Part shown: piece by piece, positions 24,004-31,056 of the stretch
Position numbering within the stretch: position 1 is the first letter of the stretch
Layout: each line of letters opens with the position of its first letter
Source of the DNA: Halobacillus salinarum
Lineage (GTDB): Bacteria; Bacillota; Bacilli; Bacillales; Halobacillaceae
Assembly (NCBI RefSeq): GCF_022919095.1
Contig: NZ_CP095073.1
Span: 558,001-622,000, forward strand
DNA: 64,000 nucleotides
Direction of reading: 5' to 3'
The notes under the pieces: generated by a model
Databases searched by the model: none
Told to the model about the DNA's origin: nothing
The model's input: only the letters and a program-made list of their open reading frames with translations
Made by a program: the position numbers and the translations under genes

Positions 24004-24973
24004 CGGAGCAGGGGTCGGTCCTGAGATTATCGTCAAGAGCCTTGCTTCGGAAGAAATAAGACAGCAAGCCATCCCGCTCGTGATCGGAGATCAGAAGCGG
24101 CTGGAGCAAGCCCGGGACATCCTCGGCGCTGATTTGACCTTCCGTACGGCTGATAAAGAGACTTCCTTTGCTCAGGAGCTTGAAGACAATACCGTGTACT
24201 GTCTCGATTTGAACCTGCTTTCTGAGGATCTTCCGTTCGGGGAGGTCGCTGCAGAAGCGGGGCATGCAGCCTTTGAATATTTGAAAACAGCGATTGAACT
24301 CGCCAATGCTGGTAAAATCGATGCCATCTGCACGGCGCCGCTCAACAAAGAAGCGCTCCACAAGGGAGGGCACTTATACCCGGGCCATACAGAAATTTTA
24401 GCAGAACTCACGGATACGCAGAACTTCTCTATGATGCTGTCTTCTCCGAAACTGAAAGTCATTCACGTCACGACCCATATTGGTCTCAAGGATGCGATCG
24501 ACCGAATCGAACCGGAGCGGGTGTACGACGTCATTAAAATGGCGCATCAGACGCTCAGTCAATCAGGAGTGAAAGATCCGAAAATTGCTGTGTGCGGGAT
24601 TAATCCTCACGCGGGAGAAAATGGATTGTTCGGGTACGGAGAAGAAGAAGAGAAGGTTATTCCTGGTGTAGAACGGGCCCAGTCAGAAGGAATCAACGTC
24701 CAGGGGCCGCTGCCAGCGGATACGTTGTTTTTCCGTGCCGTAAGAGGAGATTTTGATATCGTGGTGGCGATGTACCACGATCAGGGACACGGCCCGATTA
24801 AAGTCCTCGGCCTTGATGCAGGGGTCAACATTACCGTCGGTCTGCCGATTATTCGTACAAGCGTAGACCATGGAACCGCCTTTGATATCGCTGGAAAAGG
24901 TGCGGCCGATGAAAAAAGCATGCTCGAAGCTCTTCGACAGGCCATCGAATTAGCTCCTCAACGAATTCAATAG
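23966..24973 (+). CDS. PdxA-like 4-phosphate dehydrogenase (threonate/erythronate catabolism)
   Basis: A 335-residue NAD-dependent, metal-binding dehydrogenase of the PdxA family. Metal-ligand histidines sit in PGHTEILAEL, MYHDQGHGPIK and the TSVDHGTAFDIAGKG stretch. Authentic PdxA acts in vitamin B6 synthesis, but paralogues beside DUF1537 kinases (PdxA2) oxidise the 4-phosphate of threonate or erythronate. The product decarboxylates to dihydroxyacetone phosphate, which enters glycolysis. Bacillaceae make B6 by the PdxST route, so a catabolic role fits better. It starts inside the kinase gene at ATG 23966 with AAAGGGG upstream. A terminator follows. Confidence 0.88.
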   Translation: MNNKPIIGITMGDGAGVGPEIIVKSLASEEIRQQAIPLVIGDQKRLEQARDILGADLTFRTADKETSFAQELEDNTVYCLDLNLLSEDLPFGEVAAEAGHAAFEYLKTAIELANAGKIDAICTAPLNKEALHKGGHLYPGHTEILAELTDTQNFSMMLSSPKLKVIHVTTHIGLKDAIDRIEPERVYDVIKMAHQTLSQSGVKDPKIAVCGINPHAGENGLFGYGEEEEKVIPGVERAQSEGINVQGPLPADTLFFRAVRGDFDIVVAMYHDQGHGPIKVLGLDAGVNITVGLPIIRTSVDHGTAFDIAGKGAADEKSMLEALRQAIELAPQRIQ

Positions 24974-24983
24974 CTTAGCTTTT

Positions 24984-25030
24984 CAGCTTACAGTAAAAAC
25001 GTTCTTGTTTTTACTGTAAGCTGTTTTTTT
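24984..25030 (+). terminator. Terminator of the acid-sugar operon
   Basis: Perfect 17-bp arms CAGCTTACAGTAAAAAC (24984-25000) and GTTTTTACTGTAAGCTG (25007-25023), then seven T. Confidence 0.95.
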
Positions 25031-25318
25031 CTCAGGATCCGTTTTAGTGACCCCAAGTGACTCACGATAGCTTTTGCAGAATGCAGGGCAGGCTTAAAAA
25101 AACATGGCGGCATCTTGGAAGTCGAAGAGGAGGAACTGCTGGAAAAGGATCGATTAGGTTCGGCATGCCCAGTGCCATCCTCCAACTGACCTTTTGCCTG
25201 CAGGAGAGTAGAAAGCAAACGTTTCTCTTTTCGAAATCTGAATCGTTATGGACAGCATTTGTGTATGCCAAAAGCACCCCCTCTAAAGTGGTGAATCAAA
25301 AAACCCCCAAATTAAATG
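25031..25318. other. Gap with no supportable gene
   Basis: About 290 bases between a terminator and the next promoter. One plus-strand frame reads KKHGGILEVEEEELLEKDRL, which looks protein-like and may be the decayed end of a lost gene, but it has no start or partner and I cannot name it. Confidence 0.3.
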
Positions 25319-25377
25319 TTGAAAAACGCTTACATTTCCTTTATACTTCAACTAAATCGATTTACTAAACCGGTTTA
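25319..25377 (+). promoter_or_regulatory. Promoter, cre and tandem LacI-type operators of the kinase/isomerase operon
   Basis: TTGAAA (25319-25324), 17 bases, TATACT (25342-25347). A cre-like GAAAAACGCTTACA (25321-25334) overlaps the -35 region. Two 12-bp palindromes follow the start point: TAAATCGATTTA (25353-25364) and TAAACCGGTTTA (25366-25377). The latter recurs at 29607-29618, so it is probably the operator of the LacI protein encoded at 28566. Confidence 0.75.
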
Positions 25378-25403
25378 CCTAAGTTTTGGAAAGGGGTTGC
25401 TTC

Positions 25404-26186
25404 ATGAATAAAGTGATCGTCCCCTTAAACGCCTTCGCCGATCAGGATGTGTATAACAAGGGGCAGGCAGCCTTTATTGCTCCGATTTTCAACGGCGGAG
25501 CGTACGGGGTGGAAATACGAAGAGAGCTTATTAAAAATCTGAACACAGAGCTCGCCGTACTTAAAGACAGGCTGAAGGATTATGGCTTGTTTGTCGTGTA
25601 CTCGGCTCCGGCCGGGCTCTGGTGCGAAAATGGGGAATTGAACTCCGAAGAACTGGAGCTCATCTGCCAGGAAGCTTCCGGTCTCGGGGCCAGCCTGCTT
25701 AAGGTCTCTCTAGGAAACTATCAAGCTTCCCGTTCGCCTTTCGATTCGTTGCGGGAGTTGATCGATCGGTGGTCGCCTCAACTTGAGATTCTTATAGAGA
25801 ATGACCAAACGGACTATGGCGGCCGTCTTGAAGTGTTGAAGGACTTTTTTACAACCGCTTCCAACGAAGGGGTCTCGATAGAGATGACGTTTGATGTTGG
25901 AAACTGGAAGTTTGTCAATGAAGAGATGGATGAGGCTCTACAGGCGCTGGGTCACCGGGTGCGTTATCTGCACCTTAAATACGTAACAGAAAGACATGGA
26001 GAACTCGTCACGCTTCCGCTGCTTGAAGATGAAGAGGAGCAATGGAAGCAGGCCGCCGGTCAGTTTTCAGCGGAGATTCTGAAAGCGCTTGAATTTCCGG
26101 TTCAGGATGAAAAAGACGTAGCGGCTTATGTAGAGATGGTAGGAAGAGCTGGATTAGAAAGCGAGGATGGAGTATGGAAAAATTAG
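25404..26186 (+). CDS. Sugar phosphate isomerase/epimerase (TIM barrel)
   Basis: A 260-residue protein of the xylose-isomerase-like TIM-barrel superfamily (AP endonuclease 2 fold). Metal-ligand acids are recognisable in ILIENDQTDYGG, MTFDVGNWKF and the HLKYV strand. Such enzymes interconvert keto and aldo sugars or epimerise them at C3. ATG 25404 follows AAAGGGG. It is the first gene under the LacI-operator promoter and overlaps the next gene by 13 bases. The exact substrate is unknown; its neighbours suggest a step leading to a 2-keto-3-deoxy or ketohexose intermediate. Confidence 0.78.
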   Translation: MNKVIVPLNAFADQDVYNKGQAAFIAPIFNGGAYGVEIRRELIKNLNTELAVLKDRLKDYGLFVVYSAPAGLWCENGELNSEELELICQEASGLGASLLKVSLGNYQASRSPFDSLRELIDRWSPQLEILIENDQTDYGGRLEVLKDFFTTASNEGVSIEMTFDVGNWKFVNEEMDEALQALGHRVRYLHLKYVTERHGELVTLPLLEDEEEQWKQAAGQFSAEILKALEFPVQDEKDVAAYVEMVGRAGLESEDGVWKN

Positions 26187-27133
26187 ATGTCGTAACGTTT
26201 GGTGAAGCAATGGCTATGTTTTATGCAGAAGAAACCGGCCCCCTTCACAGAGTCAGCCGGTTTATCCGCGAATTAGCGGGAGCCGAAACCAATTTTGCGA
26301 TTGGTATGGCTAAGCTTGGTTTTCGATCAGGATGGGTGAGTAAAGTCGGCAATGATGCCTTTGGAAAATTTGTCATGGAACGGCTGCAGGAAGAAGGGGT
26401 CAACGTTGAACACGTCCTTGCCTCTTCCGAGCATCCTACCGGCTTTCAGCTTAAATCCAAAGTCTTTGAAGGCGATCCCGAGGTTCAATACTTTCGGAAA
26501 GGATCAGCGGCCAGCCGTTTAAAAACAGAAGATTTTAACGAAGGATATTTTAAGAAAGCAGATCACCTTCATATGACAGGGATTCCGCTCGCGGTCTCGT
26601 CATCGGTTCGAGCATTTGCAGAACATACGCTTGATTTTATGAAGAAGGAAGGAAAAACTGTTTCTTTTGATCCGAATTTACGTCCTTCCCTATGGAACAC
26701 CGAGCAGGAAATGACAGCTGTCACCAACGAAGCTGCTGCTAAAGCAGACGTTTTGCTGCCCGGGATTGAGGAAGGTCAGGTACTTACCGGCTGTTCCACT
26801 CCGGAAGAAATCGCCGCTTTTTATATTGACCTTGGGGTTCAGCTCGTCGTCGTTAAACTCGGCGAAGAAGGTGCTTACTATCAAACTAAGACAGATCGCG
26901 GTTACGTGCAGGGCATCAAAGTGGCTCACGTCGTGGATACCGTTGGCGCAGGAGACGGCTTTGCCGTAGGACTTGTCAGCGGGCTGCTGGAACAAAGAGA
27001 GATTAAGGATGCCGTGTTCAGAGGAAATGCGATTGGGGCTCTAGCTGTCCAGTCCCCGGGGGATAACGATGGCTATCCTGATAAAAATAGTCTCGAAGAT
27101 TTTATGAATACTCACTTAAAAGGAGCGAAGTAA
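26174..27133 (+). CDS. kdgK: PfkB-family kinase, 2-keto-3-deoxygluconate kinase type
   Basis: A 319-residue ribokinase-family enzyme. The N-terminal motif is RELAGAETNFAIGMAKLGFRSGWVSKVGNDAFG and the C-terminal signature with the catalytic Asp is DTVGAGDGFAVGLVSG. The overall pattern, with VTFGEAMAMFYAEETGPLHRV at the start, is that of bacterial KdgK. KDG kinase makes 2-keto-3-deoxy-6-phosphogluconate. No KDPG aldolase gene is nearby, so either that step is encoded elsewhere or the kinase acts on a different ketose here. Translationally coupled to the isomerase gene. Confidence 0.8.
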   Translation: MEKLDVVTFGEAMAMFYAEETGPLHRVSRFIRELAGAETNFAIGMAKLGFRSGWVSKVGNDAFGKFVMERLQEEGVNVEHVLASSEHPTGFQLKSKVFEGDPEVQYFRKGSAASRLKTEDFNEGYFKKADHLHMTGIPLAVSSSVRAFAEHTLDFMKKEGKTVSFDPNLRPSLWNTEQEMTAVTNEAAAKADVLLPGIEEGQVLTGCSTPEEIAAFYIDLGVQLVVVKLGEEGAYYQTKTDRGYVQGIKVAHVVDTVGAGDGFAVGLVSGLLEQREIKDAVFRGNAIGALAVQSPGDNDGYPDKNSLEDFMNTHLKGAK

Positions 27134-27134
27134 G

Positions 27135-28430
27135 ATGAAACAAACTCTAGCAAAACAGCGCTGGATTCGGTTGATTCCTATTGCTTTTATTACGTACAGT
27201 CTTGCTTACCTTGACCGGGCCAACTACGGGTTCGGTGCCGCTGCAGGTCTAGCTAAGGATCTGCACATTACACCGGGAATCTCCTCCTTATTAGGATCCC
27301 TGTTCTTCCTTGGGTATTTCTTTTTTCAAATACCCGGGGCGCACTATGCGGAAAATAAAAGTGCAAAAGTCCTGATTTTCTGGTCTTTAATCCTCTGGGG
27401 AATTCTGGCCAGCTTAACCGGAATGATTTCGAATGTAAATTTCTTATTTGCGATCAGATTCTTACTTGGCGTTGTTGAAAGCGCTGTTATGCCGGCGATG
27501 CTTGTGTTCTTAAGTCACTGGTTTACAAAAGAGGAGCGGTCGCGTGCCAATACGTTCCTCATTCTCGGTAACCCGGCAACGGTGCTTTGGATGTCGATCG
27601 TATCTGGTTATCTGCTGCACTCCTTCGGCTGGAGATGGATGTTTATTTTAGAAGGTGTGCCCGCGATCATCTGGGCCTTTATTTGGTGGAAACTTGTGAA
27701 TGATGAACCGAAAGATGCCAAATGGTTATCTAATGGGGAGAAGGTCTCCCTTCAGGAAGCATTGGATAAAGAGCAGCAGGGAATTAAACCTGTCAAAAAC
27801 TATCGAGAAGCGTTTAAGAATAAAACCGTTGTGCTGTTAAGTCTGCAATATGCCTTATGGAGTATTGGTGTGTATGGCTTTGTTATGTGGCTGCCGTCTA
27901 TTATTAAAGCCGCTCCGAATATGGACATCGTTTCTACAGGCTGGCTGTCTGCCGTGCCGTACGTATTAGCCGTCATTCTTATGCTTACAGGCTCTTATTT
28001 TTCTGACAAAATGCTAAGGCGCAGCATCTTTGTCTGGCCGTTTCTATTAGTCGGTGCCGTTGCATTCTACTGCTCCTATTTACTAGGAACAAGCAACTTC
28101 TGGCTGTCGTTTGTCTTGTTAATCATTGCCGGCGGTGCGATGTATGCTCCGTACGGACCATTTTTCGCGATTATCCCAGAGCTACTGCCTCGAAACGTGG
28201 CTGGTGGTGCGATGGCTTTAATCAATAGTATGGGAGCGCTTGGTTCTTTCGTTGGCTCCTATTTGGTCGGTTATTTAAACGGACTGACAGGCGGATTTGG
28301 AGCTTCGTATATTTTCATGTCCGGTTCACTTTTAGCTTCAGCAATCTTGACGATCTGGGCGGCTAGTGCTGGAGAAAAACGCAAGAAATCCCCGGCAGAA
28401 CAAGTGAATTTAAAAAGCAAAACAGTCTAA
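27135..28430 (+). CDS. MFS transporter, anion:cation symporter (hexuronate/aldonate) type
   Basis: A 12-span, 431-residue transporter of the ACS family. The N-terminal signature YLDRANYGFGAAAGLAKDL and FFLGYFFFQIPGAHYAE match hexuronate (ExuT), glucarate and galactonate permeases. Members import sugar acids with protons. It starts one base after the kinase stop codon and is the last gene before a terminator-like hairpin. It indicates that the substrate of this cluster is an organic sugar acid. Confidence 0.85.
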   Translation: MKQTLAKQRWIRLIPIAFITYSLAYLDRANYGFGAAAGLAKDLHITPGISSLLGSLFFLGYFFFQIPGAHYAENKSAKVLIFWSLILWGILASLTGMISNVNFLFAIRFLLGVVESAVMPAMLVFLSHWFTKEERSRANTFLILGNPATVLWMSIVSGYLLHSFGWRWMFILEGVPAIIWAFIWWKLVNDEPKDAKWLSNGEKVSLQEALDKEQQGIKPVKNYREAFKNKTVVLLSLQYALWSIGVYGFVMWLPSIIKAAPNMDIVSTGWLSAVPYVLAVILMLTGSYFSDKMLRRSIFVWPFLLVGAVAFYCSYLLGTSNFWLSFVLLIIAGGAMYAPYGPFFAIIPELLPRNVAGGAMALINSMGALGSFVGSYLVGYLNGLTGGFGASYIFMSGSLLASAILTIWAASAGEKRKKSPAEQVNLKSKTV

Positions 28431-28446
28431 CTTGACTATGACATAG

Positions 28447-28488
28447 AAGGATGAGATGCCGGTGGATGTGTCCCGGCATCCATCCTTT
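28447..28488 (+). terminator. Strong hairpin after the transporter gene
   Basis: AAGGATG...CATCCTT outer and GATGCCGG...CCGGCATC inner arms between 28447 and 28487. The T tail is weak, so termination may be partial. Confidence 0.6.
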
Positions 28489-28565
28489 CCCATGGGTCAG
28501 GGTAGATAAAACAAGGAGGTCATATTACAATAGAAGGACAATGCTATTGAAAAAAGGTTGATGAC

Positions 28566-29555
28566 ATGGAAAGAGTGACGATGGCAGACGTTGCGAAGGA
28601 AGCAGGTGTTTCCAAAAGCACGGTCTCCCAGTTTTTGAACAAACGCTATGAATATATGGGCGAAGAAACAAGAAGAAAAATTCAGCAAGCTATCACCGAG
28701 CTTGGTTACCAGCCCAATTATTTAGCACGCAGCTTAAAACAGAAAAGAACGTCGATGATCGGGATTATTGTCGCCAACATCAAGCACCGTTTTTCAACGG
28801 AAGTCAGTCATGCGATTGAAGAGTACTGCTATGATGCAGATATCCAGGCGATCGTATGCAATGCCGATGATGATCCGGTGAAGGAAAAGAAGTATATCGA
28901 AATGCTGATGGCTAAACAAGTCGATGGGTTGATCATTTTTCCAACCGGGAAAAATATAGAGCTTTACGACAGTATGATTCATGCTAAATATCCGGTCGTG
29001 TTTATGGACCGGAAAGCAGGCGATATCAATCTTCCGAGGATTGTCTCGAATAACATTGAGAGTGCGTATCAAGCAGTGGAACACTTCGTGAAACAGGGAC
29101 ATACACGCATTTCCATCGTTACCCAATCGTTAACGATTACACCGAGAGCGGAACGGGTGGAAGGCTACAAAAGGTGTCTTGAAGATTATCAGATCGACTG
29201 GAATGAGGATTACGTCATTAATAACCCGATCAGCGATCTGCAGGAAGAGCTTGAAAAAATGTTTTCCTCCAATCATCCGCCTACGGCTTTGCTGGCGGGG
29301 AACGACCGAGTGTTTCTTGAGCTTCTGAAGTTTACGAAGCGAAAAGAGATGACCATCCCGGACGATTTTTCCTTGATCGTATTTGATAATATTCAGTACG
29401 CAGCGGTCTCCACCCCTGCGGTCTCTACCATTTCACAGCCTGCTGCGGAAATGGGGAGAAAAGCAGCGGAATTGTTGCTGAAGCAGATCCAAAAAGAACC
29501 GGTGGAAGCAAAGGAACATGTTTATCCTTGTGAGTTAGTCATTCGGGAGACGTAA
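28566..29555 (+). CDS. LacI-family repressor
   Basis: A 329-residue regulator. The N-terminal helix-turn-helix is MADVAKEAGVSKSTVSQFLNKR with hinge LGYQPNYLARSLK, followed by a periplasmic-binding-protein-like ligand domain (GIIVANIKHRFSTEVSHAIEEYC). It resembles KdgR-type repressors. Two copies of TAAACCGGTTTA, one before the isomerase operon and one before hxlA, flank the gene and are probably its operators. The inducer is likely a phosphorylated or free sugar acid intermediate. Confidence 0.9.
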   Translation: MERVTMADVAKEAGVSKSTVSQFLNKRYEYMGEETRRKIQQAITELGYQPNYLARSLKQKRTSMIGIIVANIKHRFSTEVSHAIEEYCYDADIQAIVCNADDDPVKEKKYIEMLMAKQVDGLIIFPTGKNIELYDSMIHAKYPVVFMDRKAGDINLPRIVSNNIESAYQAVEHFVKQGHTRISIVTQSLTITPRAERVEGYKRCLEDYQIDWNEDYVINNPISDLQEELEKMFSSNHPPTALLAGNDRVFLELLKFTKRKEMTIPDDFSLIVFDNIQYAAVSTPAVSTISQPAAEMGRKAAELLLKQIQKEPVEAKEHVYPCELVIRET

Positions 29556-29567
29556 AGGAATAACGAG

Positions 29568-29605
29568 TGCAGCAAAGCCTTCAAGCACTCTGCTGCGCCT
29601 TTTTA
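29568..29605 (+). terminator. Probable terminator of the lacI-type gene
   Basis: GCAGCA / TGCTGC arms around a 16-base loop, followed by TTTTT at 29600-29604. It directly precedes the second TAAACCGGTTTA operator. Confidence 0.5.
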
Positions 29606-29606
29606 C

Positions 29607-29618
29607 TAAACCGGTTTA
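29607..29618. promoter_or_regulatory. Second TAAACCGGTTTA operator, upstream of hxlA
   Basis: Perfect 12-bp palindrome identical to 25366-25377, and in the same CTAAACCGGTTTA context. It lies 27 bases before the hxlA start, implying the hxl genes belong to the same regulon. Confidence 0.75.
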
Positions 29619-29644
29619 TTAAAAATGAAACAGGAGGAGTTGGC

Positions 29645-30271
29645 ATGAACATTCAACTGGCGCTGGACCGGCTGACCATTGAAGAAGCTGTATCCATTGC
29701 GGGAGAAGTAGAAGGCGATGTCGATTGGATTGAAGTGGGCACTTCATTGATCAAAGAATTTGGTATGGATAGTGTGAAAAGGATGAAAGCCCGTTTTCCC
29801 AACAAAACGATCCTTGCCGATATGAAAACGATTGATAACGCCAAATATGAAGCAGAACTTTGTTTCGAGGCAGGAGCGGATGTCATGACTGTTATGGGAG
29901 CAGCGTCTCCCGCTACCATTGAAGCCTGTCTGGAAACAGCAGGGAAATATAAGCGAGAAGTCATGATTGATTTATTACATCTGTCTGACAGTCAAAAAGA
30001 AAAGCTGCTTCCGTTTGAAACGGCGATCTTTTGTGAGCATGTTAGTAAAGATGAACAGGAAATGGGCGGCCAAAAGAATGAATTGGCCCGTTCGATGTTC
30101 CAGGGGCTGAGAATGGCGGTCGCCGGAGGAATTACGGAAGCTTCCTTTAATAAGCTGCAAATGCTGCGTCCGGAGGTTGTTATAATTGGCTCAGCGATCA
30201 CGAAAGCAGCCGACCGCAAGGCAGCTGCATCCCGGCTGAAGCAATTAAGCAAACAGGAGGAGGTCAAATAA
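29645..30271 (+). CDS. hxlA: 3-hexulose-6-phosphate synthase family enzyme
   Basis: A 208-residue TIM-barrel protein of the OMP-decarboxylase suprafamily, near the 210 of B. subtilis HxlA. ATG 29645 follows CAGGAGGAG and is preferred to an upstream start at 29567 that would cover the operator. The DxKTxD catalytic motif is ADMKTID (Asp59, Lys61, Asp64), the variant seen in hexulose-phosphate synthases rather than the KIAD of ketogulonate-phosphate decarboxylases. HPS condenses formaldehyde with ribulose 5-phosphate, or runs in reverse to supply pentose phosphate. Its co-regulation with a sugar-acid cluster raises the possibility of a catabolic, reverse or decarboxylating role. Confidence 0.82.
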   Translation: MNIQLALDRLTIEEAVSIAGEVEGDVDWIEVGTSLIKEFGMDSVKRMKARFPNKTILADMKTIDNAKYEAELCFEAGADVMTVMGAASPATIEACLETAGKYKREVMIDLLHLSDSQKEKLLPFETAIFCEHVSKDEQEMGGQKNELARSMFQGLRMAVAGGITEASFNKLQMLRPEVVIIGSAITKAADRKAAASRLKQLSKQEEVK

Positions 30272-30819
30272 TGGGAAAAATGGAGACGATTCTCTCAGAA
30301 ATTCAATCGGTGACAAGTCTCATAGACGAAGCTGAATTAACTGAAATCGCGGCTGACCTGCAGAGGACAGGAAGAATTTTTGTCATCGGTGAAGGACGCT
30401 CTGGTTTGATGGCAAAATCATTTGCGATGCGTCTTATGCACTTAGGAGCTGAGGTTTATGTGATTGGCGAAACGATCACACCTTCCATTAAGGAAGATGA
30501 TATGCTCGTCGCGATTTCAGGCTCTGGATCAACGAAAAGCGTCGTGTGGACAGCGGAAAAAGCGAAAAAACTCGGCTGTCAGGTCATTGCTGTAACGACC
30601 AACCCTGACTCCGACCTAGCTTCCCACGCCTCTAAAGTGCTGCGTGTGCCAGCAGCTACGAAATACCGCCGGGAGGACGAACGGCAGACGATTCAGCCGC
30701 TCGGGTCTTTATTTGACCAATGTGCCCATATCGTTTTTGATACGATCTGCCTCAGCTACGCAGAGCTTAAAGACATCGGTCATGATCAAGCCTTCAAGCA
30801 GCACAGCAACGTCGAGTAG
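30271..30819 (+). CDS. hxlB: 6-phospho-3-hexuloisomerase (SIS domain)
   Basis: A 182-residue single-SIS-domain protein, near the 185 of B. subtilis HxlB. Phosphosugar-binding motifs are VIGEGRSGLMAKSFAMRLMHLG and VAISGSGSTKSVV. It interconverts D-arabino-3-hexulose 6-phosphate and fructose 6-phosphate. The start codon overlaps the hxlA stop codon, so the two are coupled. Terminator at 30835-30873. Confidence 0.87.
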   Translation: MGKMETILSEIQSVTSLIDEAELTEIAADLQRTGRIFVIGEGRSGLMAKSFAMRLMHLGAEVYVIGETITPSIKEDDMLVAISGSGSTKSVVWTAEKAKKLGCQVIAVTTNPDSDLASHASKVLRVPAATKYRREDERQTIQPLGSLFDQCAHIVFDTICLSYAELKDIGHDQAFKQHSNVE

Positions 30820-30834
30820 CTGTAGAAAACAATC

Positions 30835-30873
30835 ACTTGTGGAGAAGCCTCTGGTTTTTTCACAAGTTTTTTT
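30835..30873 (+). terminator. Terminator after hxlB
   Basis: ACTTGTG (30835-30841) / CACAAGT (30861-30867) followed by six T. Confidence 0.75.
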
Positions 30874-30981
30874 ATGCCCGCGGATTTACTACCTTCCCCT
30901 TAACCGCAATGGAATCTCTTTTGTCCAAATAACGAAGGCAGAAGATCCACTCAAAAACTTTTCTCAAAAAATATAAATGTA

Positions 30982-31010
30982 TTCAAAAATAAACAAAGGT
31001 ATGTTATGGT
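30982..31010 (+). promoter_or_regulatory. Probable promoter of the rhamnose genes
   Basis: TTCAAA (30982-30987), 17 bases, TATGGT (31005-31010) with an extended TG one base before the -10. A comparable TG-T-TATAGT sits at 35981-35989 before rhaR. No cre site is apparent here. Confidence 0.45.
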
Positions 31011-31056
31011 TTAAACAGAACAAAAAACAGAAAATTCAAAAGTTGGAGGGATCAAG

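Noticed and set aside
25057-25368. A 103-residue plus-strand gene
   Set aside because: It starts just after a terminator without a ribosome binding site and overlaps the promoter, cre and operators of the next operon.
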